Positions 1 through 19,065 of a DNA stretch of 64,000 nt are shown piece after piece (within the stretch, counting starts at the first letter, position 1; every line of letters begins with the position of its first letter). The DNA lies in contig NC_064034.1 in NCBI RefSeq assembly GCF_932526225.1, forward strand, positions 20,396,927 through 20,460,926. The letters are read 5' to 3'. The notes beneath the pieces were generated by a model that had not been told where the DNA came from, searched no databases, and saw nothing but the letters and a program-made list of their open reading frames with translations. Origin of the DNA: Nematostella vectensis (lineage: Eukaryota; Cnidaria; Anthozoa; Actiniaria; Edwardsiidae). A program made the translations under genes and the position numbers.

Positions 1-302
1 GGTAGCCTAAACAACAGAATGATATATAACAATAGACCGTTTTCACGATGTTGCGCGCGCGTCCAAAATGCCACAGACATGCGTGTCATAGCTGATCCAG
101 GAGGAATTTGACTATAGTGCCAAAATTCTGCAAAAGAAGCACTCTGGCAGTTTTTTCTATAGCTTCGTCTGTAAAGTCCACTTTGTACACTATCTTAGAT
201 CAGCCGTGGCCCGCCAGTCTATTGCTATAGCAAAACATATATTTGGCTGGAGTTTGCGATGAATCTACATTCTACATTCTACGCATGGGTTCCCAGTCTT
301 TC

Positions 303-1282
<980 letters not shown>

Positions 1283-1486
1283 TCACCCTGCTAATGTGAG
1301 GGGGTGAGTTCGGTTGTTTGGGTAGAAAAAGTGCCTAGATCTATATAGTGACCCATTACCAGAGCTAAGGATGCCGATTTGAACTTTGATCTGTGGTCAG
1401 TGAATAAGTGGTCTGGACCCCACCTTGTATTTTTCGCTAGACACGCCCCTGAGAAATCTGTCTTAGCATGTCTACAATTGGGCTCA

Positions 1487-4030
<2,544 letters not shown>

Positions 4031-4400
4031 CAATAATATAAAGCTATATAAACTTGCCAAGGTTTAATTACAGACAGGCATGTTCCCAGGATTGGCCGTA
4101 GTGGGGTGCACAGTCATAGGTATCATATGGAAAAAGAAGATTCCTTAATAAGAAATTACCCATTTTTTGGCTGCCAAGGGGGGGGGAGGCACACACCCTG
4201 GGCACCCCCCTGTGTACGTGCCTGTGGGGGAGGGGTTATTTGACTGGTTTACTGGTTTATCAGGCCCATCATATAAAGATTGACAAAAAGGATAGACTGA
4301 CGTAGCCGAATGACAGACAGAGTTTAGGACGGAAACAGATGTAATGAAAGACAGAATATGTTGAGGAGAGACAGAATGGAGGAAATTGCAAACAAGCAGA
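4031..4400. other. Spacer between two minisatellites, no gene seen
   Basis: Single-copy-looking sequence with a G-run and C-run near 4170-4220. No open frame with plausible splice sites was found. Confidence 0.5.
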
Positions 4401-4403
4401 CAA

Positions 4404-5302
4404 AATGACAGACAGACAGAGTCAAGGGCAGACAGACGGAATGACAGACAGACAGAGTCAAGGGCAGACAGACGGAATGACAGACAGACAGAGTCAAGGG
4501 CAGACAGACGGAATGACAGACAGACAGAGTCAAGGGCAGACAGACGGAATGACAGACAGACAGAGTCAAGGGCAGACAGACGGAATGACAGACAGACAGA
4601 GTCAAGGGCAGACAGACGGAATGACAGACAGACAGAGTCAAGGGCAGACAGACGGAATGACAGACAGACAGAGTCAAGGGCAGACAGACGGAATGACAGA
4701 CAGACAGAGTCAAGGGCAGACAGACGGAATGACAGACAGACAGAGTCAAGGGCAGACAGACGGAATGACAGACAGACAGAGTCAAGGGCAGACAGACGGA
4801 ATGACAGACAGACAGAGTCAAGGGCAGACAGACGGAATGACAGACAGACAGAGTCAAGGGCAGACAGACGGAATGACAGACAGACAGAGTCAAGGGCAGA
4901 CAGACGGAATGACAGACAGAGTCAAGGGCAGACAGACGGAATGACAGACAGAGTCAAGGGCAGACAGACGGAATGACAGACAGACAGAGTCAAGGGCAGA
5001 CAGACGGAATGACAGACAGACAGAGTCAAGGGCAGACAGACGGAATGACAGACAGACAGAGTCAAGGGCAGACAGACGGAATGACAGACAGACAGAGTCA
5101 AGGGCAGACAGACGGAATGACAGACAGACAGAGTCAAGGGCAGACAGACGGAATGACAGACAGAGTCAAGGGCAGACAGACGGAATGACAGACAGACAGA
5201 GTCAAGGGCAGACAGACGGAATGACAGACAGACAGAGTCAAGGGCAGACAGACGGAATGACAGACCGACAGAGTCAAGGGCAGACAGACGGAATGACAGA
5301 CA
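4404..5302. repeat. 36-bp minisatellite array
   Basis: About 25 tandem copies of a 36-bp unit composed of GACAGACAGACAGAGTCAAG plus GGCAGACAGACGGAAT. A few units (near 4913, 4945 and 5157) are 32 bp because one GACA is missing. The array is open in several frames on both strands (for example NDRQTESRADRR on plus), which is a by-product of a unit length divisible by three. GACA slippage inside a longer unit explains the length variants. Confidence 0.95.
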
Positions 5303-5501
5303 TGGACAGGAAGGCAAATAGTGTTGTAAAGGGCCGACCATTCAACTTTTAAAAACTAGAAAAAAATTATTCATGCATTTCAGGACAAAAAATATTCCTG
5401 CATTGTTTTTAATCAAGAACTTACCACTACATGCCAGCTACAGTGAAAAAAAATATCCGGCCCCTCTCAAAGGTTAAATGGTCGACTCCCTAAGTGGAAT
5501 C

Positions 5502-6153
<652 letters not shown>

Positions 6154-6356
6154 TTTGTTACGCTTTTCTACAAAGGATGAATATCATCAATATGTTGTAA
6201 GTTATAAGATGGTAGATAAGGAAAATGAAAAAGAAAAGTAAGTCGCGCGCGCTCCCAAATAATTCCCGCGCTTTTGCAAACAACACAGGGTTACCGCGTC
6301 AGCACTGAGCGCTTCGATGCTGGGAAAGGAGAAATCGACTTACGCTGTTAGTCTCT

Positions 6357-6504
6357 ACTAGTCAATTGAAACCCCGGCCCCCGAACCCCGGGACATAGCG
6401 GGGAATATAATATTGGTGCGGTGTTACATTTTTAATTTTCTCCCGCCCCTAGGAGAAATCGTGCTATTGCCGAAGCGTATGGTACATTATTTCAATTGAC
6501 TAGT
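6357..6504. mobile_element. 148-bp MITE with 15-bp inverted ends
   Basis: The ends ACTAGTCAATTGAAA (6357-6371) and its exact reverse complement (6490-6504) bound a GC-rich core containing CCCCGGCCCCCGAACCCCG. No target duplication is clear. It looks like a short non-autonomous DNA transposon just upstream of the 142-aa gene. Confidence 0.7.
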
Positions 6505-7682
6505 GCATAAATGTCATTATAGATAATTGTATATAACCAAGAGACCATGATAATATATAGATTTAGGTACTGCCTAAAAGCGGAGCCAGCAATTAACACC
6601 TTTTTTTGTGACTGATAGGGGTAGTTCTAGAGGGGATCTTGGTGTCTCTAGTATCTCTAGTAATTTTTTTAATGAGATTAAAAATATGTCAAATTTGACT
6701 GCCATGTAATTATGAATTGTATTGGCCCCTCCAAATGGATCAAACAAGCACTCATTCAATAATATTAAATATGCAGTATGAAAGTTAACAAAATACTAAA
6801 ACTTGGTGTGAAAAAGGCTGTCAAAGTTCATGGTGTCTTAGTTGACGAGAATGTTTTTTCAAGAGTCTAATGGTCAATTCTTATTTCCCTTCATAGAAGT
6901 TCCACAATGTATATATTTATCAAAACACCATTCTAACAAGCTTTGACCATGTGAAGAATATATCATGGATTTAACAGCATTCCAAAGATTTAGATGCCAT
7001 ACTGTAGTTCAGGGGCGGATCTAGCTTTTGCCAAGGGGGGATTTCGCCCAAAAATTTGTGTCATTATTTTACCTTCGTAACGATTTTGGAATGAAAAGAT
7101 ACACCGAAAACAATAAAAAAGACAGCTCAAGGGGAGGTTCAAACCCCTAACCCCCCTCCCTCCATAGACCCGCTACTGTAGTTTTCATGTACCACAACTG
7201 ATTATTCAGAAGAATGTGTTGAAACGAAACTCCACAAATATACCTCCTGTCATGCATTACATATTGGTGCACCAACCCATTGGCCTGTTGGTTTTAGAAA
7301 CCCTGGATCCACCCATACTGGCTACTCAAAAATGAATGCAATGGAGGCAAATCCTAAATTATTACTGAAAGTGCTTAATTCAAATTTCTAATTTCAAACC
7401 AAACCATGTTCATTGACCTATGTTAGGGTAAGAGAGAAATAAGTATAACAAAAGGTCAATGAGGAGAAGAAAAAGGGAAAAATGAATGACTCTATTTGAC
7501 AAAATATGAATCTACTTTAAAAAATATATAACAATAATGCAATAATAGCTTAAATGAGCACATTCCTAACATTTTCCCCTTTCTCTATCTACAGGTTTGA
7601 TATAAAACTGTTTTCTTTACAGATTTATTATTGAAAAAGCACAAGTTTGATGTTGTCTTTATATAATTAAGTACCTTGCTCC

Positions 7683-8215
7683 CAGGGGGGAGGTGGAGGG
7701 GGGGCAACTTTGAGAAACGGGAGTTTGAGAGACGAGAGTGCTCGACAGCATAATCAATTTTAACCCTAAGGGATTGCACTAAGGGCATGGTCAACAACAA
7801 CTCTTACCTCTAAGAGATAGCACATTGGGTGTGGTCAGAGGAATTTTTAACCCTGAGAGATAGCATAAAAAAAACAATGCTGGTTTTAATTTACTGAATT
7901 TACTGACAGATCCTATATTGTTTTGTTACCAACAATAAAGCCGAAAGTATTAACTGATCAGTTGACTTGTGGTTTATTGTAAAATACATTTCAAGCGATT
8001 GGGCCACCACTTAGCGTAAGACACCCTCAAAGATAGCAGAATCGGAAAAATCCTCCTCCCCCGGCGTGAAAACCCCTAAAAGATAGCAGAATCGGAAAAA
8101 TCCTAAAACACACCCTAAGAGATAGAAGTTGGTAAGAATTTTATACCGTAAAAGATAGACCGAGCACCCCCGTCTATCTTTCTGGAGAGTCCCCCCCAGA
8201 CCTTGATCTAATAAA
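7683..8215. mobile_element. G-run/C-run bounded repeat with CCCTAARAGATAG motifs
   Basis: The interval begins in a G-rich run (7684-7705) and ends in a C-run (8190-8200). Inside, the motif CCCTAAAAGATAG or close variants recurs at least six times. The element at 22821-23094 has the same layout (G-run start, repeated CCCTAAAAGATAC, C-run end), so the two are probably one family of non-coding mobile elements. Confidence 0.5.
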
Positions 8216-8392
8216 AAACCCTTCCCTTGATAGAAGTTTCATTAATGTACACTCGTATCAAAGCTACATTCTGACCAGCTTTGCCCTTGCAAAGAAACAA
8301 ATGATGGATGCAACAGCATTCCAAAGATAGAATGATATAGTTAGATACACTTCAGGTGACATATGGAAGATTAATATATCACTTATTACTGG

Positions 8393-8396
<4 letters not shown>

Positions 8397-8430
<34 letters not shown>
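8397..8430. repeat. (GA)n microsatellite
   Basis: About 16 uninterrupted AG dinucleotides followed by an A-rich stretch. Confidence 0.95.
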
Positions 8431-8433
<3 letters not shown>

Positions 8434-8956
8434 AAGAAGAAATTGGACTATAGCTTTGATAAAAAACTCATCAGTAATGCAACAACTTGGTTGAGCACCC
8501 TCCTAACAGTCTCGCGAGGAAGTCACTATTCGCACATGACCTTACGCCGAATTCCAAACTCCAGGAAAGTATTTAGGCTATTTTTGCAGTTGTCATGTGC
8601 ACATTGAATTTTACAGGCAAGAAATGCAGTATGGATATGTCCTTCGTCTGTGAAAATTCGTAACATTTTTGCTCGCCGATTTCGTCCGCCATCTTGGACC
8701 TGTAATCTGCCAGTCGTTATTTTTTTCCGTCTTCGCTTCAGGATTCCTGTGGATGTCCGCGCAACAGCAAATAACGACTGGGTACGAGTCTGCCCTCCTA
8801 ACATTTCCCCTTTCCTCATTATCTTTAGGTTGATAGAAAAAATGTTTTCAGATTTATCATTGAGGGCAAGTGCTTTAAAAAAGCCTATTTCACATTTACT
8901 GCTGTATCTAAGTAAGAAATCCCCTACTTTATTATCTTTAAGACATTTGCCTATTC

Positions 8957-9818
8957 TCATGCCTCCCAGCCTTCAGCATCAATCATGGCCCTCGGGTAGT
9001 CCTTGGTTGGTTTTACCTAAATAAAAGTGAAAACAATTATAAGTATTCTTTTCTTTCAAAACAACATTTAAAAAAATAAACACAATAGATAGTTATGCAA
9101 GATGCAGACAATATAAGCTAAGCAAAAAGAATAGGTAATAGGGGTTGCATTTTGTGTTTTTATTTTCGATGAGAAAATTCTCTTGTAACTGTAAAGTTAA
9201 TATATAGTAAGTATATATAGTATATATAAGTTATTTGTAGTTTTGATAATGTTGAAAAAGTTGCTGTATCTTCTAGAAGACTAAATACACAGAATATAAA
9301 GACAAGAAAGGTCTTCTTTAGCAATAAATGACAGGATGATATTTGTCAGCCTTTATTAAATATCTCAACGCAGTCAATAAAGTATAGAGAGAACGAAGAG
9401 TATCAAAGGATGTTGTTATGCTCAAATTGTTTGATTTAGACCACGAATTCTCAAAGCAAACTCTATAAACAAATGTATAAATCGAACAAGCTAAGTGACA
9501 TTGAAACAGTAACTAGCTTGAGCGATTGGTTTTGGGGAAAAAAACACACGAAGAAACGAGCATTATAAAAGCACAACAATAAAAGAAAAATAACTGTGAT
9601 ATTCTCAATACAAACCGTCGTCCAAAACTCACCTTGGCAGTTTTTTGTCGCTTTCTGTTTGTCGCTTGTGGGGTTGTGTTCGCTTTTTGTTGTAAACTGT
9701 GAACTTGTCGACTTTCTGCTAGCAAGAAACTCGTCGACACAATTGAATTATTTTTATAGCTGAAAACATACATCAATCCAAGGCCCTTTCTTCTCAGGAT
9801 CTCCTTATAGATCTCCAT
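8957..9818 (-). CDS. Unrecognised 81-aa protein, two exons
   Basis: Exon 1 (9633-9818) starts at ATG 9818, MEIYKEILRRKGLGLMYVFS, and ends KRQKTAK at a GTGAGT donor. Exon 2 (8957-9016) follows a TTTTATTTAG acceptor and reads VKPTKDYPRAMIDAEGWEA then stop. Both junction sides are phase 0, and the total is 82 codons including stop. The middle is basic (TNRKRQKTAKVKPTK), which could be a nuclear-type signal. The second exon looks more like real coding sequence than the first, so the true 5' end may lie elsewhere. For example, an alternative acceptor TTTTCAG precedes the codons for YKNNSIV inside exon 1. No family recognised. Confidence 0.45.
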
Positions 9819-9864
9819 AGATATAGAAGTGAAGGAATATTATTAGAATGGTAGTGTAGAGCCT

Positions 9865-10015
9865 CTAAGTAGTCCTCTTTTTGCTGCTACAAGGGACGGG
9901 ATTCACGGACACTCGGGTAGATTTTACTATCGGCTCGTACTTCAGACCAAACGGTTCCTCAAAGATTTCAGCCCATTTGAATCCGCATATTTTCTCATTA
10001 AATACTATTTTCAAT
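9865..10015 (-). CDS. Candidate terminal exon, gene unknown
   Basis: The minus strand reads LKIVFNEKICGFKWAEIF, EEPFGLKYEPIVKSTRVSV and NPVPCSSKKRTT before a stop at 9865-9867. An acceptor ending GGCAG lies at 10016-10017. The composition (aromatic and charged residues well mixed, Lys-rich tail) looks coding. No upstream exon was found; the sequence beyond 10050 is T-rich and then GC-rich repeat. It could instead be an internal exon of the adjacent 81-aa gene with a different splice pattern. Confidence 0.35.
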
Positions 10016-10147
10016 CTGCCTTTTTTGCTTTGAACATACGAACTTTGATGGCGGTAAAAAAAATAAAATACGTAAAAACGTAAGACCGAGGGGGCCTGAG
10101 AGTTGCGCGATTGACTGGATGAATTGTGACACCACAGGATACCCGCG

Positions 10148-10197
10148 CGATGACCACAAAACCAAGCCGTATATTTTTATACCTATGGAGCTGCGCG
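10148..10197. repeat. Fragment shared with 3731-3786
   Basis: ATGACCACAAAACCAAG followed by a T/A-rich stretch and TATACCTATGGAGCT is repeated at 3731-3786 with few differences. This suggests a dispersed repeat of unknown type. It is followed here by a GC-rich palindromic stretch (GCGCGCGGCCTGCGGCCGCG). Confidence 0.6.
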
Positions 10198-10609
10198 CGC
10201 GGCCTGCGGCCGCGCTGGCTCCGCTATAAGAGAACGAATCCTCCTGGCCCATGATGAGCGAATCAGCAGTGAAAACTTTTACTAGGGTTGTGAAATGTTA
10301 CAACTGGCCGCGAAGGGGATACTCTTCTTTGTATTTAGTATAATTAAGATATCAAGGCCTTTGTTTTCAAGGATGAAATAGTCTTCGTGACTATTTAGCA
10401 CATGCCGATGTGGTTGATAATAGTTTTACTTTTTGATTGCCATAGAAATTGCAGTAGAAATTTCGATATATATGTAATGGCGTTTGAATCCATCACACCA
10501 CTCTTTGTTCAATCAAGGTTCAATGTCAAAGATTGAGATTCTGAAAAACATTTTTAAGTAGAAACCTTTGTCAATCTAATAAGTCAGTTTAAAATTACCT
10601 CGAGACTTC

Positions 10610-10649
10610 GGCAATAAGCTTATACATCACTTGTATATCGCTTATTGCC
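10610..10649. repeat. Short hairpin, GGCAATAAGC arms
   Basis: GGCAATAAGC (10610-10619) is mirrored by GCTTATTGCC (10640-10649), and the loop itself contains TATAC...GTATA. It is probably the tip of a foldback or MITE remnant. Confidence 0.5.
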
Positions 10650-11179
10650 TCGGCTCTCGGTTATTAACTCTTACGGGGTGGGGTCTAATTTAGGATGCGG
10701 TGAAAATAAAAGAAGGCATAGAATAATACGTTAACAGTTTTATTATTTCAATTGAATTTCCTTCTAGAGATTATTCAGGGAAATACAATAGAAACTTCTG
10801 AATGAGATCTATTACAAATACATTAAAAAAATGTTTCTTATTACAGACAATACAAATCCCTTTTTTCCTGCTTATGTGGAGTGAACAGAAATAAGTAATA
10901 AATTGCGTACGTTGCTTGATTTTGTCCAATCAATGTTGCAATATAGACAATTTTTTCAAGCTTTTCTTGAAAAGTTACATTTATTCCAATTTAGGTAGGT
11001 GAGAACCTTACTCATACTTCAGGGTTTGTGTGATAAAAAGCAATGATAAAAGGCATTTAGTAAAAGTTATTTAGGGGATTATAAAAAAAAAAGACAAAAA
11101 GAAATAATACATATATGCTATGTGTGAACAAAAAAGTTAGCCTATCCTTAAGAATAACAAGGAAGAACTTAAGGCATAA

Positions 11180-15477
<4,298 letters not shown>

Positions 15478-15831
15478 GGTGCTACTGTACATACATATGA
15501 ATTAAAGGGTAAAATCATTACTAAAAATACCCCTGGGCAGATAAATAATTCCTTTATTAGCAATGTATTAGCTGTGTTAACTTCTTATGAAATCTTTGCA
15601 AAGTGCCCACGCAGACTACTTAGATATCCCACAGCTTGTCTGTAGTTTTCTAGTCATACTTAGAACTGTGGTAGAAGATCACAAAAGAAAGAGCAGTTAC
15701 ATACAGTATGCTTGCCTCTTGGGCAGGGAAAAAAGCAAACTCTGCTACATGGAAATACACCTAATATGATTGCACTTTGGCCCCCTGTTTAACTTATAGG
15801 AATAAACATTTTCCATTTTCATTGCGACAAT

Positions 15832-16250
15832 CATTTAGGTCTTAATAATGTTATGGTAAAACTTATAGATAAGTGTAACTCTGAGGCTCAGCTTAGGGAA
15901 AGGGAAGGCCAGTGGGCTTATCGGCTTAAGTCTATCTACCCGCAGGGTCTTACTAGTGATGACTTTTTTTTGTAGTAGGAACCCATGTAGAGATGTGTAA
16001 ATTCTTTTTATCCATAGCGCGCTATTCTAGAAAATGCACGTTTTTGTCAGTTGTAATGTTTTTGCGTCTCGCTCCACTATGCTGATGTAAATAAGCTTGT
16101 AACGATCCACCTTCTTCAGTCTGCCCTGAAGAAGTCTTATTAAAGACGAAAATTTGTCAGAGTCGATTTCCAGTTTTTGGTGTATTGTATTCATTGTTCT
16201 GGTACGAGATCGCGACAGTTTGGGCTTTTTGATTCTATTCATTTTCCATT
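15832..16250 (+). pseudogene. Penelope-like element 3' fragment (GIY-YIG tail)
   Basis: From 15832 the plus strand reads HLGLNNVMVKLIDKCNSEAQ, LREREGQWAYRLKSIYPQGL and TSDDF. This is the pattern seen at the C-terminal end of the GIY-YIG endonuclease domain of Penelope-like retroelements (LREREGxW...L...P.GLN..D). The codons upstream are decayed with stops. The following 250 bp contain CTGAAGAAGTCTTATTAAAG, of a kind often found near the ends of such elements. Only the tail remains. Confidence 0.65.
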
Positions 16251-19065
16251 TGAAGTATAGAAAGTAATTCTCATTTATCGAAGATTAGAACATTTCACCC
16301 TGATTTCGTAGTGTATGTTAAGTTGGCTGTCTATATACTGTTTATAATTGATCGACGTGTATGCAACAGCCCAACGCTAGCAAATTTATTCAGTAGAAAT
16401 ACAACGGGGTACGTAGTTGTTTTCAATTTAAAAGCACAAGCAGCATTGTAAGGTTCAGTCGGAAAGCATGTGTTTGCCGAAAAGGTTTGATTTAACGTCA
16501 GACATCATCTATTATTAAAGTACAGGTACTGTTTAACCCACTGTTAAAACAGCACGAATTCCCTTATTAAATATTAGAATTATAGTATCAAACTGTTCTT
16601 CACGAAAAAACATTCTCGAATAAACTTCAACGAGGAGAGAGCAAACAATCACTCACAAATACGCAAAAGACTATTCTAGAGTGGCAAACAAGCTACTGTT
16701 TGCAGCAATGACATCTTACCTTTGATTTTTCAGGTATTTTCAAGGTCTAAAGTCTTTACGTGGGTAAGAGAAGCGAGATATACTGGGTACAGCAGAGTTG
16801 TGCTGTGAACTGCTGATTCTTCGAGAGAGAGTGAAAGGCGTGATGTATTAGATCTAGGGCCACGCGGCCAACTCCCAAGAGGCTATTTTGGGGTCTGGGG
16901 TTGTTCTATCTAATCAAGTTTGGCAAACCTCAAAGAACAATCTGTTACCTAGGCCTGGAATTTGCTAATGGTGTAATATTTTCTTTAATGATTGTGTGTT
17001 TTTTTTACATCATTTTGATTTTAATACAATCTTGTAGTATAAGTGGAAAAAGTATAATTTCCAGGGTAAAGGAATCCAACCTGAAAAATTGTTTCCATAT
17101 CACGCAAATGTAAGTATATTTCGCAGTTTTTACACCCATCTCATGTGATTCAGGAGACGATGAACAATGCTCTGATATAACTATGTTTTGCGGGTAGTCC
17201 ACATTTAACAATCAATGTCTCTTCTAAAATGATTAATGTAGCGTTAAGCAAATTCCGGCGTGCTGTGGTAAAATTTACGGTAACGAAGCATTCTAGTTTT
17301 GAAACGCTCAAATATTAATAACATATTGATATCAAGATTTTTCTGTAAGGAAGGTAATTAGAGATAACACTAGAATGAATACTTATTTCAGTATCCAGAC
17401 TGGTTTCACCTCAGATGAGAGCCACCTGTTCTGGTGTAACAATTATCATATTGGGTAAACGCGCCAAACCGTTGTCTATTGCGTGACAAACCGAAAAACT
17501 TTAAAACGAATGGAAAACGAGAAGGAGGGAACCGTTTTTTTTTTTTTTTTTTACCAAAATAAACAGTTCCTCACGACAGCTTTGAATTTTGAATTTAGAA
17601 GACCATGAATTGTCTTCAAATTAGTGCATTCCGGTTTGGATATTGGGCAAAAAGAAGAGATGAAAAGAAGAGAAGACTTCCAAGTACTATTACGTATTCT
17701 GATAGTTTGTGCTTTCAAATCATTGTGATATCTTTGAATATATTCTGGACGAAAACAACTGACGTGTCAATAAGCAGGAATATAAAAAATCTACGAACAA
17801 AATATAGCGTTAAAGAAAGAAACACGAAAAAGTATAGACTTATTCTAAAACACAGTATTCGTGTGTACTTATTCGGTCGTACCAACCTTTTTGTGCTTGG
17901 AAAACCGAACTTTCTTGGGCGCTGTTATGTTTGTGCTACTTCGTCACCAAACGTTTTGCTACGCGGCCGATTTCAAACACAATATCATTGTTTAATAATG
18001 GTTTTCAAAAGCTATACAAATTGCGTTGCTTTGTTTTGATGGCCAATTAGAAGGCATTTAGGTATCCGTTATTTTTGAGTAATCACCAAAAATAGCATAG
18101 TTAGTAGATTACAATACAGGGAACAGTTTGCATTAAAAATCTGTACAAAGTTATATAGCAAGAAATGATATTTATCAGCTAGGATACTTAATATACCATT
18201 TCAATAAAGTTTGACTATTCATCATTTTCCATTTTCTTATAGTCAAACTTAATTGATAAAGGTGTAAATATTTTCAATTATAATAAATAAACAATGCTTT
18301 TATAGAAGCCCGAGTATGAGGCAATTTTTATTTTTGAATTTGTAAACACTCTTTTTTTATAAGAACCTTTTTTTTATTAGAACGTCCAGCCTCAAATTTT
18401 AAGAACGGGGCTTAGATAGCAGATTTTTTTCTTTTTTAGTTCTGATGCGTTCTAAGGGAAAGTTCCTTTGGGTGTTATCTCTTGGCATGTGTAGATTGTG
18501 CTAATTTGGAAAAGGTTGCTTGAAAATATGGCCAAAAGTTGCTCTAAAATTGCTAATATATCCAAAAGTTGCTTGCTCTCTAGAGTCGTTTGTTTTAAAT
18601 AAATGCTCAAAACATATTTGTTTGCTTGTTTTCGTTTCAACAATTTCATGAAATATTTTTTTCTAATCGGCATTAAAATATGTTTAATTAATCATTAAAC
18701 TATAAATACATTTGTCAACCATCTCTTTTAATTCAACAATAAATAGGATACGTATTTTCTAGTAAATTTTCTAACTAGTCAAAATTCACTTGTATGGGCA
18801 TCATGTTATTAAATGCAGTATTTGCTTCATGTATAATATACTCCATGATGCTTTAGTCAGTGATTAAGTTCACAGCCTATACTGATCGATCAAGTCTCGC
18901 TACACGCAATGCTGTTTTGGAAACTATATCACACGTAGCTCATGTTGCATTTGATGACGTCGATTGACCGCTCTTTCGTTGCCTGTTTTTCCTTACATTC
19001 TCGCAGATTTCAGGTTTCCTAGAGATCGATGCGCTTGTGGGTTTAATAAAGGTTGTCCCAGCGTC
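16251..19065. other. Intergenic, no supported gene
   Basis: AT-rich sequence with T-runs (17535-17553) and a 144-codon plus-strand frame at 17605-18039 without recognisable domains. Around 18490-18570 the motif AAAAGTTGC recurs, as in the subterminal parts of the hAT element that follows, so a hAT end fragment may lie here. No exon with good splice sites was found. Confidence 0.5.

Larger units (their letters stand above)
6887..8880. repeat. Diverged tandem duplication, about 0.7-kb arms
   Basis: Segments around 6887-7630 and 8220-8870 share blocks in the same order. Examples are CCCTTCATAGAAGTT versus CCCTTGATAGAAGTT, AACAGCATTCCAAAGAT in both (about 6976 and 8310), and CTAACATTTTCCCCTTTCTC versus CTAACATTTCCCCTTTCCTC. 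The region between also holds a G/C-homopolymer element. No coding function is seen. It appears to be an old local duplication, or two copies of one dispersed repeat. Confidence 0.55.

Noticed and set aside
4324-5341. Repeat proteins on both strands over the 36-bp array
   Set aside because: Open in several frames on both strands because the unit is divisible by three; no coding signal beyond the repeat.
9998-10252. 84-codon minus-strand frame starting MGQEDSFSYSGASAAAGR
   Set aside because: It runs through a dispersed repeat and a GC-rich palindrome and overlaps, in another frame, the more coding-like exon at 9865-10015.
17605-18039. 144-codon plus-strand frame
   Set aside because: No domain, basic and hydrophobic mixture expected of AT-rich sequence, no neighbouring exons.
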